From Erinaceus europaeus (Eukaryota; Chordata; Mammalia; Eulipotyphla; Erinaceidae): a DNA stretch of 64,000 nt. Made by a program: the position numbers and the translations under genes. The stretch lies in contig NC_080175.1 in the NCBI RefSeq assembly GCF_950295315.1, positions 66,942,302 through 67,006,301 on the forward strand, given 5' to 3'. Below the pieces are notes generated by a model. It was given only the letters and a program-made list of their open reading frames with translations. It did no database searches and was not told the origin of the DNA. Positions 45,066 through 56,009 of this stretch are shown here, one piece after another. Numbering within the stretch: position 1 is the stretch's first letter; every line of letters begins with the position of its first letter.

Positions 45066-45477
45066 AGCATCTATGGTTTCACCACAAGTCCTGTGGACTG
45101 TGGGATTCACACAGCCTCAGAATTATCCACATTCCAGACTTTACTAAAATTAGGGAGTGGGTGGGAGCAGATCAGAGATGTTGACTGCAAACACACTCAG
45201 AGTCTCTCAATGCCAAACAGCAAGGCCAGATCACCATGAGGGTTTCACCTCCACAGACAATTCACCAAGCCATCCGCCCAAGGGGAATCATCAAAGAGTT
45301 AGGCAAGACACATGGAAGTGTCCTCAGACACTAGACTGAGTCTCCATGGAGACAAAACTCCAAAAATGAATCCTGCAAATTGGCAACACTCAACACAAAA
45401 GGCAGCAGGGAAGTATGTCTTCAAAGCAGGTGCAGCCTTCACCTTAGCCACAAAGTTGAAACCCTGCTTCCAGGAAA
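45066..45477. other. Intronic sequence, no recognised element
   Basis: Nothing recognised. Confidence 0.35.
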
Positions 45478-45965
45478 GAAAAGAGAGGAGAGGAGAGGAG
45501 AGGAGAGGAGAGGAGAGGAGAGGAGAGGAGAGGAGAGGAGAGGAGAGGAGAGGAGAGGAGAGGAGAGGAGAGGAGAGGAGAGGAGGAAAAATAAAAGGTA
45601 ATGGGGAAAGGGAAAGAAAATAAAAGAGGAAGAGAAAGAAAGGAAAATAAAAGGATAAAGGGAAAGAAAAAGAAAGGGATAAGGGAAAATGGAAAGAATA
45701 AAGAATGAAAGAAACAGAGGGAAAAAGAAAAGGAGAAAGGGGAAAAGAGAGAAAGGAAGGCAGGGAAGGAGGAAGGAAGGAAGGGAGGAAGGAAAGAAGG
45801 AAGGGAGGAAGGAAGGAAGAGAGGAAGAATGGGGAGGGAAAAGAGAAGGGAAAGAAAGGAATGGGAATAAAGAAATATAAAGGAAGGGGAAAAAGTGGAA
45901 TGAAAGGGAACAAAAATAAGAGAAAAGGGGAGGAGAAAGAAGGGACAGAAAGTAGAGAACAAAGG
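45478..45965 (+). repeat. Polypurine tract with (GGAGA)n core
   Basis: About 490 bases almost entirely A and G. A near-pure (GGAGA)n array of about 20 units (45482-45582) is followed by degenerate GAAA/GGAA/GGGAAA units. The long frames here, such as a Ser/Pro/Leu-rich one on the minus strand, are products of the repeat and not genes. Confidence 0.95.
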
Positions 45966-46574
45966 AAGCAGCAGACTTGGCCCAGCATAGTCACAGGAAT
46001 AGCCCTCTGCTGTGAACACCCAAGGGACCTTTGAAATGCAGGGGGTAGAACCCAGAAGACAGGTGGGGACATTGCTTCGGGACCCAGAGCGACAGACGCC
46101 AGACTTGCTTTCCCTCCTGCAACCTTGTGGATCCTGAAAGCAAAGGCCCTGCCTTGGCCCTTACTGTGGGTGGGGCTAGGATCTGACTCTGGGTGCTCCT
46201 AGACATCACCGAAGGGACAATGACACTTTCTGCTTCCCAAGGGTGAGCCTGGGCTCCTTACCTCCAGGACTATTCCTGGAGCCCCCAGGGAGAGGCAGGC
46301 AGAGGGGCCCAGCTGCTGGGGTCCCAGGAGAGTCCCCCTGTCAATTCCCAAGTACTCGAAGAAAATGGAGGAATTAAGATTGGGCGGCCTTGGTGTTTGC
46401 AGAAACACTGCTCTTCCTCCTCTCCCCCCCAGAACCAGCCTGGCCAAAATGTGTGGCCTTCTGTTGTTCCCGCTCATGCATCTGTTCATCTCCAAAAATA
46501 AAGCTGCTTATAGTTGAGAGAGGATGGCTACAAAACCAGCAGCGTGGGTTTGCATCCTGAAAATATTCACACAA
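45966..46574. other. Intronic sequence, no recognised element
   Basis: About 600 bases, moderately GC-rich, nothing recognised. Confidence 0.4.
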
Positions 46575-46762
46575 GGCAGGTGGAATAGCTCACCAGGATA
46601 GTGTGCTGCTTTGCCATGTGTGTGAGACCCAGGTGCAAACCCAGCCCCCCACTGCACTGAAAGAAGCTGCAGTGCTGTAGTCTCTTTTTCACATTCTCTC
46701 TCTCCCTTTCTGTATCAAAATAAAATAAAATAAAATAAAATAAAATAAAATAAAATAAAATA
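46575..46762 (+). mobile_element. SINE-D with (AAAAT)n tail
   Basis: Best SINE-D in the window: 'ggtggaatagctcaccagga' (box A), 'gtgctgctttgccatgtgtg', a degraded box B 'aggtgcaaaccc', 'gctgcagtgctgtagtctct', CT-rich centre, about 9 AAAAT units. Confidence 0.9.
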
Positions 46763-46842
46763 CTCACAGAGAAGATGCATTTTGCTCACACCACAGAGTG
46801 TTGCGATGTGCAGATTTCCTTTCCAGAGTAGAAAGGAAATCA

Positions 46843-46965
46843 GGGGGGGCTGGGTGGTGGCATGCCTGGTTGAGAGCACACATATTACCATGCACAAGGA
46901 CCCCAGTTCGAGCCCCCACTATCCACCTGCAGATGGCAGAAGTTTCACAAGCTGTGAAGCAGGGG

Positions 46966-47009
<44 letters not shown>

Positions 47010-47115
47010 ACTCTCTCTCTCCCCCCCCCTCTCTCTTCCTCTTCCTCTTCCTCCCCTCTCAATTTCTCTCTGTCCTATCTGATAAAAAAGACAGAAAAGG
47101 AAAAAATGGCCACCA
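46843..47115 (+). mobile_element. SINE-B with 3' module start and (CT)n
   Basis: 'gctgggtggtggcatgcctg', 'agttcgagcccccactatcc' (box B), 'agtttcacaagctgtgaagc', a (CT)n run at 46967-47020, 'aaaaaatggccaccat' at the end. Confidence 0.9.
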
Positions 47116-47129
47116 TATTGGGACACCTG

Positions 47130-47285
47130 GGGGGGGGGAGACTTCACTAGCAGTGGAGCAGAGCTGTAGTACTCTCTCTCTTTCTCAGCCTTTCTCTAAA
47201 ACAAGCAAACAAACAAACAATAAATAAATAAGTAACAGTGAATCTCCAGCAATAACTCTGGTGGCAAATACACCAATAAGTAAAC
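47130..47285 (+). mobile_element. SINE body fragment
   Basis: 'agcagtggagcagagctgta', a short CT-rich run, (CAAA)n, AAAT units and a 3' module-like 'ctccagcaataactctggtg'. No head. Confidence 0.6.
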
Positions 47286-47291
47286 AACCCA

Positions 47292-47516
47292 GGGGACTAG
47301 GTGGTAGTGTAGCTGGTTGAGTGCACATATTACACTGCACAAGTACTAGGTTCAAGGCCCTAATTCTCACGGGCAGGGGGGAAGCTCTCATGATTGGTGA
47401 AGCAGTGCTGCAGGTATCTCCCTTCTTTCTCTCTGTTTGTGCCCATTTCTCCCTCAATTTCTCTGTCTCTGTCCCATAAATAATAAATGATATAAAAAAT
47501 AAAAATAAATAAATAA
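47292..47516 (+). mobile_element. SINE-B, plus strand
   Basis: 'gggactaggtggtagtgtag', 'ctaggttcaaggccctaatt' (box B), 'gggggaagctctcatgattg', CT-rich centre, AAAT tail. Confidence 0.9.
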
Positions 47517-47804
47517 ACTACCCAAAGATTTTCAGCTACAGGTAAAAGTAGAGCTGGAAGAGATTGAGAGTATAGATTCCCTTCTTCAGCTTGGAAGCAA
47601 AGGTCAGTCTTTCCTGAGAGAGCAAACTGAATCCAAACAGGTCTAGAGAAGAAATAGAGAAATTAACACCTGATGGATGCTTCTTCTTGCTGACGCAGGT
47701 GTGACCTTCCTACCTGGATAAACTTGCTGAAAATCACCAACGATGCAAAGAGCAGCCCACAACAACACTGAATGTTATAGACATTTCCACTTCAAGCCCC
47801 CTCC
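47517..47804. other. Intronic spacer
   Basis: Nothing recognised. Confidence 0.35.
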
Positions 47805-48225
47805 TTTTTTTTATTAGTGATTTCATATTGATTTACAAAAGTATAGGATGATAGAGGTATAATTCCACACCATTCCTATCACCAGAGTTTTGTGTCCCCG
47901 TTCCCTCCAATGGAAACTGCAGTAATTCTCACAAAATCACAGATATGGGTTGACTATTATTTCTCTGTCTGTCTGTCTATATTTATGAAAATTTGCCCGT
48001 TTATTCTTTGGTCCTGTCTTCTCTTCCTTTCTGAGTCATACCTATACTTACTACTGCTTCCAAATGTCCTTCCCCCCCCCTCTTTTCTCTCCAGATCTTG
48101 ATGGAGTTCAGAGCCCTTGAGTCATTTTCCACTAACATTTTTCCCCCTCTGTGAATATGGATCAAAGTTCTTTATGGAGTGCAGAAGACGGGAGCTCTGG
48201 CTTCTATAATTGCTTCTCCATTGGA
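47805..48225 (-). mobile_element. L1 3' UTR, older subfamily, minus strand
   Basis: Parallel to 15935-16440: 'ttagtgatttcatattgatt', 'accagagttttgtgtccccg', 'ctggcttctataattgcttc'. Confidence 0.75.
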
Positions 48226-48344
48226 AGACCCCTCCTCTTCTCAGCAACGATTTAAATACATATAACAGTCGAGTTGATCATAAAATGCTATATCCCTGAA
48301 AGTACTTGCCTGCTGAAGCTTAAGGTCAGATAAGAATAAAAATG

Positions 48345-48381
48345 CACCCCCAATCCTATGATTTTGTTAATGTCTCCCTTA

Positions 48382-48413
<32 letters not shown>

Positions 48414-48415
48414 AA
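48345..48415 (+). mobile_element. Very short L1 3' terminus with (AAAT)n
   Basis: 'cctatgattttgttaatgtc' plus AAAT units matches only the last bases of the L1 3' ends at 26590 and 35405. An extreme 5' truncation. Confidence 0.65.
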
Positions 48416-48509
48416 GAATAAAAATACAGAGTTTGCCTTACTTACTTGCCTTACACCACTGCTGCCTTTGCTGCAAGAGCACCAGGCCTGATGAGATATC
48501 TATGGATAT

Positions 48510-48720
48510 AGGAGTTGGGTGGTGGAACATTCAGCTGAGCACATATGTTTCAGTGTTCAAGGGCCCAGGGTTCAAGCCCCCAGTCTCCATCCATGGTGGG
48601 GAAGCTTCATAGTCATTGATGCAACTACTGTAGGTGTATTCTCTCTCTCTTTCTCTCTATCTCTTCCATCTTGATTACTCTCTGTCTCTATCCAATAAAT
48701 GAATAAATCAATGAAATCTT
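48510..48720 (+). mobile_element. SINE-B, plus strand
   Basis: 'gagttgggtggtggaacatt', 'agggttcaagcccccagtct' (box B), 'ggggaagcttcatagtcatt', CT-rich centre, 'atccaataaatgaataaa'. Confidence 0.88.
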
Positions 48721-48774
48721 TTAAATTTTTTTCCTACGGTTTTCCCAGACAAGCTTCCATTGAATCACTATTTT

Positions 48775-49029
48775 TAGTGATTCAGTGCTAGCACTATGAA
48801 TTCACAGCTCCTGGTGGCCATTCTTTTCCATTTTCATTAGGACAAAGAGAAATTGAGAGGGGAGAGGGAGATAGAAAGGAAGAGAGAAAGACATCTGCAA
48901 ACAGGCTTCACCTCTTGTGAAGCTTCCCTTCTGCAGGTGGAAAGCCAGGGGCTCAAACCCAGATCCTTGCTCTAGTCCTTGCACTTGGTACTATTTGAGC
49001 TTAACCAGATGTGCCACTGCCTGGACCCT
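48775..49029 (-). mobile_element. SINE-B with 3' module, minus strand
   Basis: 'cagctcctggtggccattct', purine-rich centre, 'ttgtgaagcttcccttctgc', 'ggggctcaaacccagatcct' (box B), 'ttaaccagatgtgccactgc' (head). Confidence 0.9.
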
Positions 49030-50001
49030 CTATATATCTATCTGTCTGTCTATCCATCTATCTATATCTTATGAATAAATTAATCTTCAGCATCTAGCAC
49101 ATGCTAGGGATATAACAGATGCTCAGTAACTATTTTCTGTACAAATGAATGAACTGGTATGACACAAACAAAAAGAAAACTCAGATACTTGGATCCATGG
49201 CTAGCAACCTCTGGACGAAACCCAAATGATCTCCAAGACTTTATACAGACAGGGTGCTGGACCTCACCCCAGGGTTATGACCCAGTAGGACAAGGAGGCA
49301 GGAGCTGGTCCTGAGATGCCAGTTCCAGAGGCTCTTTCTGTGGGAGCCACTGGCCTGGGCAGGCAGCCCCATCATCCAGCTCTCAGAACATGGCTGAGCA
49401 CAGGAAATCAATCACTGGGAATCTGTGAGCTCAAAATCCTTTCTCCCCCCCGCCCCTTGTTCTTTTATCGGTGGTTTAATAATGGTTATCAAGATTTTAA
49501 GATTGCAGGAGGGTAGTTCCTCTCCACACCCACCAGCACAGTTCAGCAACAGAGTCCTTTATCACCGAGTGGGTGAGCCTCCAGGTCCTTGCTCCCAATG
49601 CCACCAGAAACCTCAATCCAGGCAAGGAGTAACATGTAGCCACATATCCCAAGCAGCATGAGGTTGGTCATGCAGTGAAGGCACAGTGTTTCACTTCTCC
49701 AGTGCATTTCTTGATGGTGCAGCCTCAGCCCTTTCTCTGAGAGAAATCCCTACACCACAACACACAGCCACTCTGCTTGCTCAGACTGCCATCTCTTCAC
49801 CTGCCAATGATAGTGTTCTCTGAGGCCCAGTCATAAAACGGAGTGAGGGAGCTCATTTGAAAGCTGATTTATGCTGTTCCTATTTGAACATCTGCAAAGG
49901 AACAGAGAGAGGGCCAACACTCCACCCTCAGTGACCAGGAGTCAGGCAGAAGCACTGATAAGGTACAAACCAAATCTTGTTCCCTCACTAGACAGAGCAA
50001 C
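49030..50001. other. Repeat-poor block
   Basis: About 950 bases. A short (TATC)-like run at 49030-49068, otherwise nothing recognised. Confidence 0.4.
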
Positions 50002-50017
50002 AAAATTCTCACAACCA
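50002..50017. repeat. 16-bp target-site duplication, left copy
   Basis: AAAATTCTCACAACCA, repeated exactly at 50326-50341. Confidence 0.95.
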
Positions 50018-50325
50018 GAGAGTCGGGCGGTAGCGCAGCGAATTAAGTGCATGTGGCGCAAAGTGCAAGGACCTGCTGAAGGATCTCCGTTCGAGCCCCT
50101 GGCTCCCCACCTGCAGGGGAGTTGCTTCACAGGCAGTGAAGCAGGTCTGCAAGTGTCTGTCTTTCTCTCCCCCTCTCTGTCTTCCCCTCCTCTCTCCATT
50201 TTTCTCTGTCCTATCCAACAATGACGACATCAATAACAACAATAACTACAACAATAATGAAAAACAACAAGGGCAACAAAAGGGAAAATAAATTAATTAA
50301 TTTTTTTAAATAAATAAAATAAAAT
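50018..50325 (+). mobile_element. SINE-A, full length, intact TSD
   Basis: Box A 'ggcggtagcgcagcgaatta', box B 'cgttcgagccc', CT-rich centre, 'caagggcaacaaaaggga', then an A/T-rich tail with AAAAT units. A perfect 16-bp direct repeat on both sides. Confidence 0.97.
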
Positions 50326-50413
50326 AAAATTCTCACAACCAACACGAGAGTAGCCCTAAGTCTACCTTTCCATCTTCATGCAGGCTTTCAGCACCAAGAA
50401 AGCATTAGTTTTC

Positions 50414-50724
50414 CTTTTTTTTTTTCTTTTTTTTTTTGCCTCCAGTAGCTGGGCTCAGCGCAAGCACTATGAATTCACTGCTTCTGGCAACCATTTCTTC
50501 TTCCTTTTCTTTTCTTCGTTTTTATTAGATAGGACAGAGAGAAATCCAAAGAGGATGGAGGGATAGAGAGAGGGAGAGAAAGATAAACACCTGCAGACCT
50601 TCTTCACCACTCGTGAAGCATTCCCCTTGCAGGTGGGGAGCGGGGGCTTGAACCCTAGTCCATGCGCCTATCCTTTTGCGTAATACAGTGTGTGCTTAAC
50701 TGGGTGCACCACCACCTGGCCCCT
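50414..50724 (-). mobile_element. SINE-B/A composite, minus strand
   Basis: Poly-T, 'gcctccagtagctgggctca' (3' module), 'tttttattagataggacaga', 'gcaggtggggagcgggggct', 'ctgggtgcaccaccacctgg' (head). Inverted relative to the SINE-A about 90 bases to its left. Confidence 0.92.
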
Positions 50725-50733
50725 CATTTTCCT

Positions 50734-50943
50734 TTTTAACATTTATTTATTATTTCATGGATAGAACAGAAAGAAATTGAGAGGAAAAGGGAGAGAGCGA
50801 GAAAGAAACAGAAAGACACCTGCTGCCCTGCTTCACCACTCATGAAGCTTCCCCCGCGCAGGTGGGAACTAGGGGCTTGAACCCAGGACCTTGTACAAGA
50901 TAAAGTGTGCACTCAACCAGGTGCACCAGTGCCCCGTCCCCAC
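50734..50943 (-). mobile_element. SINE-B, minus strand
   Basis: 'ttaacatttatttattattt', purine-rich centre, 'actcatgaagcttcccccgc', 'aggggcttgaacccaggacc' (box B), 'tcaaccaggtgcaccagtgc' (head). Confidence 0.92.
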
Positions 50944-51189
50944 TGAGCATTAGTTTTCAAATGCATGCTTTTCTCATGACCCTGTTCTGAATCTGAGTGC
51001 ATTTCTAGCTAGATTATAATCAGAGAGGGTATTTAATTAGATCATGTATTTTGATGATATAAAATGTTCTATAAATGCTAAATATTATTATTATTATTAT
51101 TTAAAGGCAGTTTGCAATTACTGCCTACAACCTATTCCACCCACCAGGCTGCTAGAATTTGATTACAGGCAGTTAAAAAAACAAAATAC

Positions 51190-51478
51190 CGGGAGTTGGG
51201 CAGTAGCACAGTGGGTGAAACGCAGGTGGTGCAAAGCGCAAGAACCCACATAAGGATCCTGGTTCCAGCCCCCGGCTCCCCACCTGCAGGGGAGTCGCTT
51301 CACAGGCGGTGAAGCAGGTCTGCAGGTGTCTCTCTCTTTCTCTTCCCCTCTGTCTTCCTCCATTTCTCCCTCTTCTCTCCATTTCTCTCAGTCCTATCCA
51401 ACAACGACATCAATAACAACAACAATAGTAACTACAACAATAAAACAACAAGGGCAACAAAAGGGAATAAATAAATGA
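51190..51478 (+). mobile_element. SINE-A, full length
   Basis: Box A 'ggcagtagcacagtgggtga', box B variant 'ggttccagccc', 'caagggcaacaaaaggga', AAAT tail. No clear TSD by eye. Confidence 0.94.
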
Positions 51479-51644
51479 GATACAATGAAACCATGTGGAT
51501 GAGAAGCTTTGACTCCTCACCCAGGCAGAGGGGATTTACAGAGAACTTACGTGGGAGGTAAAGATATAAAATGTGGTGAAGTTGAGGCAATTACCAATTT
51601 TAAAGATTTTGTTTGCTTACTTGTATTTTGTTTTTGGTTTTGTT

Positions 51645-51876
51645 TTTGTTTTGCCACCAGGGTAGTCTCCGGCAATCAGCACCTCACAGTCCACAGCTCC
51701 CCCGGTGGCCTCTTCCCCCTTTTCTTGGAAGGTGGAGAAAGGAAGAGAGATGAGAGACACATGCAGCACTGCCCCACTACTTTCAAAGTTTCCTCCATGT
51801 AGGTGGAGACTGGGGGCTGGAACCCGGGTCCTTGCCCGTAGTACCACATATGCTTTACTAAGTCTCTGCCCTCCTC
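51645..51876 (-). mobile_element. SINE-B with 3' module, minus strand
   Basis: 'ttttgccaccagggtagtct', 'ctcccccggtggcctcttcc', 'tttcctccatgtaggtggag', 'gggggctggaacccgggtcc' (box B region). Confidence 0.82.
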
Positions 51877-53094
51877 TGAGATAACACGCATTCAGCAGCC
51901 TTTAGTTCTTAAGGAAACTGCTGAGCCCAATTCCTGAACTATCTTCCAAACACACTGTCTTGATGACTTTCCAAAGAGGACAAAAGAGTCATGGAAACAT
52001 CCCCCACCCCACCCCCACCATACACAATGCAAAAGAAAAACACTGGCAGCCCCCAAATGATTCACGCTTTACATCGCAAGTGTTTAGGCGAGGAAATGAA
52101 CAATAAACACAGTCTGGGCTGACCGTGCCTAGGTAAGAAAATAAAATCCCAGGGAAGCAATGCCTGCATACACCATTATACACATCCAAGAAACCTGTTG
52201 CCCCAAGGCACAAGCTTTCTGGAGATCTGACTCCCAGAGAGGAAGCAAGAAACAGTTGTGATGTCACAGCATGGTTCATAAGTCGAAGGATGACTGTGTG
52301 AGTCACTGTGGACAGTAGCTTTGGGACAGGTCATTTGTAAGCTTGCCTACTTAGCAGCCCTATGACCTTTGGTAAGCTATTTGATTTTTTAAATATCACA
52401 CAAATATCTAGAATGACACATGCTCAGCTCACAGGAAGTTGGAGGCTATCTGACAATGTCAGTAGGCTTAGATATCACTCAGGCTTGTTCGTTATAAACT
52501 GCAATCTACTCTAAGGAAGCAGCTTTGCATCCAATAACAGCAACAAAAAAAGAAGTCATGCATAGGGAGGTTTACTAAAACTATTTGCAACAGCTGGAAA
52601 GTCAAGATTGATCTTAAGTTTCATTAAAAAAAAATAGTTAAATCCATTATGATATTTGTAATGAAATGCTAAAAATATAGGGAAGATCTAACGCAGTCAT
52701 TAAATGTTTGTGATGTGAACTATCAGCAATGACTGTCTGAAGACACTTTTAAATGTATGCTGATTTTTCAGTGTGGTGATATTATGGTTCTGCATTGTAG
52801 GACCATCCTTCCATGACGTAGACTGAAATATTTACAAATGAAAGAGTACGACACTTCAAAACAATATGAGAGATGGACATAGAGGAGGCTGGAGATGAAC
52901 CAATATCGGTCACAAGCAGATAATTATTACCTGGGAGGCGCATTATACTATGCTGCCTACTTTTCCTAACAGGTTCACTGATTCTTAATCACATTGATAA
53001 AGTTGACTGTCTGGGTCCAGTGGCAAAGCAGTCACTCCACTATCTAACTTTGAGATGGCCGGAGCCACTCTCTCCTCCCTCCCACCTCCCTTGA
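51877..53094. other. Repeat-poor block
   Basis: About 1.2 kb with no recognised element and no credible frame. One of the larger repeat-free stretches and a candidate for conserved non-coding sequence. Confidence 0.45.
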
Positions 53095-53665
53095 GTTCAA
53101 GTCACTCTACTGTCTCCATCTTTGGAGATTTGTCTGTGTTGAACATCAACTGTCACTGGGATCATATAATGTGATGTGGCCTTGTATGGCCTTGTATGGC
53201 CGGCTTCTGCTATTCAGCATAATGCTCATCCATGTTGTAACGCATACTAGCACTTCTGTTTATTGCTGACTAATATTTCATCACATAGAAGACTGCATTT
53301 CTTCATCTTACTCATTTGTCAATTGAGAAACATAATAGTTATCAAGAATGTCACCATAAACATCTGAATGTACTTTTCTATGGATGCATTTTCAGGTCTC
53401 TTAGTCTTTCTCTCTTCCTTTCTTTCTTTCTTTCTTCCCTTCTTTCTTTCTTTCTGTCTTTCTTTCTCTTTCCTTTTTTTTGATAGAGACAGAGGCAGAG
53501 AGAGTGTGAAAGAGACCACAGCATCTTCAGTGTATTTCAGGCCAGTCTTGAACCTGAATCGCATACACAGCAATGCAGCTACTACACTGGGCCTCAGTTC
53601 TGTTTAGTTCCTATCTAAGAGTAGAATTGCTGGTTCACAGAGGAACTCTCTCTGGCTTATATTTT
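53095..53665 (-). mobile_element. Ancient L1M-type 3' region, minus strand, with SINE inside
   Basis: 'cggcttctgctattcagcat', 'aatgctcatccatgttgtaa', 'aatatttcatcacatag' and, after the insertion, 'agtagaattgctggttcaca' follow the antisense order of old L1 3' sequence. Contains a 12-bp tandem doubling (ccttgtatggcc) near 53179-53203. Confidence 0.65.
53405..53595 (-). mobile_element. SINE with (CTTT)n, minus strand
   Basis: (CTTT)n at 53413-53470 (its A-rich tail), 'tttgatagagacagaggcag', 'agtcttgaacctgaatcgca' (box B), 'gctactacactgggcc' (head). It interrupts the L1M fragment. Confidence 0.7.
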
Positions 53666-53985
53666 GAAGACCTCCCAGTCAGCATCTTCTAACTGCCCAT
53701 CCATGAAGCACTTCAGTATTCTGCTTCCCTTTAGATGCGCTTTCATTTTCTCATCATAAAAAAATTTGTTGTTATTATTATTATTCCATAGAAAATATTT
53801 ACTAGTACACAGAAAGATTATTAAGTGTAAAGTAAAAGACTGCAGATAGTGTATATAACATGAACTTAATTTTTAACAACTACCTATTTATGTCTAGAAA
53901 AACTCTACTAAGCCATAGAGCAAAATGTATAATCAGTAAGGGTGACTTGGGAACTCCTTTAGATTTTTTCCCATTTCTCCAATTT
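53666..53985. other. Intronic sequence, AT-rich
   Basis: Nothing recognised. Confidence 0.35.
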
Positions 53986-54006
53986 TTTTTTTTTTTTTTT
54001 GCAATG

Positions 54007-54311
54007 GAGGGCTAGGTGGTAACGCACCGTGTTAAGCACACACAGTGCAAGGATCGGCACAAGGATCCTGGTTTGAGCGCCCGGCTCCCTACCTGCAGGG
54101 GGTCACTTCGCAAGCAGTAAAGCAGGTCTGCAGGTGTCTACCTTTCTCTCCCCCTCTCTGTCTTCCCCTGCTCCTTCAATTCCTCTCTTTCCTATCCAAC
54201 AACAACAGCAGCAACAACAACAATGGAAAAAATAGCCAACAGGAGCAGTGGATTCATAGTGCAGGCACCAAACCCTAGCAATAATAACCCTGGAGAACAA
54301 AAAAAAAAAAA
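54007..54311 (+). mobile_element. Composite SINE (A body, B 3' module)
   Basis: 'agggctaggtggtaacgcac' head, 'tggtttgagcgcccggctcc' (box B), CT-rich centre, CAA-rich part (54199-54223), then 'agccaacaggagcagtggat' (B 3' module) and poly-A. TTGCAATG flanks both ends (53999-54006 and 54312-54319). Confidence 0.92.
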
Positions 54312-54319
54312 TTGCAATG

Positions 54320-54838
54320 ACAATGTGTTGCTCTTATAATGAGGACAAGAAAAGGATTTTCTAAAATTAGAAAAAATGTTTCTAATAATTCATTGGTCCT
54401 TGTTCCCATTCACCTACAAGATTCTGGAGCCCCAGAGTTTATCTTGATAGAAATTCCTAAGGGAACCTAATGTATATGTTGCCTGTTTGAAACTTACTGT
54501 CTCCCAGTGAGCACAGCCCAAGATGGAAATCCTGAGTATTCCAGAAGAAGTGTGAAGTCACTTCCAGAGTGGCTTTATGAGTGAGAGGGGTCGCTTCTAT
54601 CTGAGAAAACTTAGAGAGCTTTGTGTGGCATTTGGCTGTTTAGTGATAGGGCATAGGTACAGAAAGGAAAATGGGGTAGGGTTCCCCTTGAAGAGAGAAG
54701 AGGGGAAGAAGCTGTTCCCTGTGGCAACAAAGGCATGAAACCTGCAGCACGAGCTGACGTCACCACCCCCCCAATGATAGCTGGTTGTGACACAAGACTG
54801 GACACATTCTTGGGTCTATAATGGTAAATATATGTCTC
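54320..54838. other. Intronic sequence, no recognised element
   Basis: Nothing recognised. Confidence 0.35.
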
Positions 54839-54839
54839 A

Positions 54840-55058
54840 GGGCCGAAGTGGTGGTGCACTTGGTAGAGCACATACATTACTGTGTGTAAGGACTCGGGTT
54901 CAAGCCCTGGTCGGCATCTATAGGAGGAAGCTTCACGAGTGGTGAAACAGTATTGCAGGTACCTCTCTTTCTCTCTCCCTCTCTAACTCCCTCTTCTCTC
55001 TCAATTTCAATTTCTGTTTGTATCCTATAAATAAATAAAACTAATTTTTAAAAAAGAT
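54840..55058 (+). mobile_element. SINE-B, plus strand
   Basis: 'ggccgaagtggtggtgcact', 'cgggttcaagccctggtcgg' (box B), 'aagcttcacgagtggtgaaa', CT-rich centre, AAAT tail. Confidence 0.92.
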
Positions 55059-55834
55059 AGGTTGCAAGAACACCGACACAGTGCGTCAGGGAAACCAGCA
55101 TGGCCACTGTGCATGAAGGAGTGGAGAGTCAGAACACGGCAGGTGGCAGAGATAAAGCTGGCAGGTATGAGTCTTCCAGGGGCGCTTCCAAGGGGAGAGT
55201 ATGTCCAGCTATTGCAGAGTGGGCTGGAGACAAGACCAGACAGCAAGTGACCCAGGAAGGATATGTGAAATTGGGATGAGTTATAATGGTGTTTTGGAAG
55301 CTTTGGGGACAACTGGAGACAGACTGGGCTTGTGAAAACTAGAAAGAGACCCATCTTTCTTTCTCTAAAGGGAAATAAGCTTACAACCAGAATGGAAGAA
55401 ATTATACACAGAATGCATCCAATTTTTCCTATTTAAGTCCTCTCTTTCTCTCACTAGAACTTTATATTTATATGTGTGGAATAACATTTCACTCAGAAAA
55501 CATCGCCTAGATCTTCCTGGAATTCTCAACACACTGCTAGTGCAGACCTGGTGTTCAGAGAGTGCCTTCCCCCCATAGAAATAAGAAGAATCAGTGGAGA
55601 TGAAAGCCTCTTTTTCAACACACGTTTGTCCAAATCGCTTTAGAAACATTGATCAGAGACTGTGCTCAGCTGAGCATGACAGTCCTGATTCAATCACAGC
55701 CGTACAAAACACGGTGACTTCAGAACCACCATCTCAGAAGGATGGACTGTGTCAAAAGAAGAAGACCAATTCCAGGCCAGAGACACAGAAAGAATAAAGG
55801 ACCAGTCATAAAGAGCAAAAGTACAAGATTTCAT
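55059..55834. other. Intronic sequence, no recognised element
   Basis: About 780 bases, nothing recognised. Confidence 0.4.
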
Positions 55835-55835
55835 G

Positions 55836-55998
55836 GCCCAGGAGCTGGTGTACTGCATAGAGCACTGGACTCTAAAGTGTGAATTCAATCCCATGTCACA
55901 TGTGCCAGAGTGGTGCTCCATTTGTTTTTTGGTTTTTTGTTTTTGTTTTTTTTTTCCCCCTTTCTCTTCTTCTCTCTCAATAAGTAAATAGCCTTAAA
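55836..55998 (+). mobile_element. SINE-E, plus strand
   Basis: 'ggagctggtgtactgcatag' (box A-like), 'gtgaattcaatcccatgtca' (box B), T-rich and CT-rich middle, 'aataagtaaatagc'. Confidence 0.65.
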
Positions 55999-56009
55999 AA
56001 AAAAAAAAG

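Noticed and set aside
45299..46072. A 257-codon minus-strand frame rich in Ser, Pro, Leu and Phe
   Set aside because: It is the translation of the polypurine tract and its (GGAGA)n core.
50018..50100. tRNA gene candidates from box A/box B pairs
   Set aside because: All such pairs sit at the head of SINEs with CT-rich bodies and A/T tails. None folds into an obvious complete cloverleaf with an anticodon arm.
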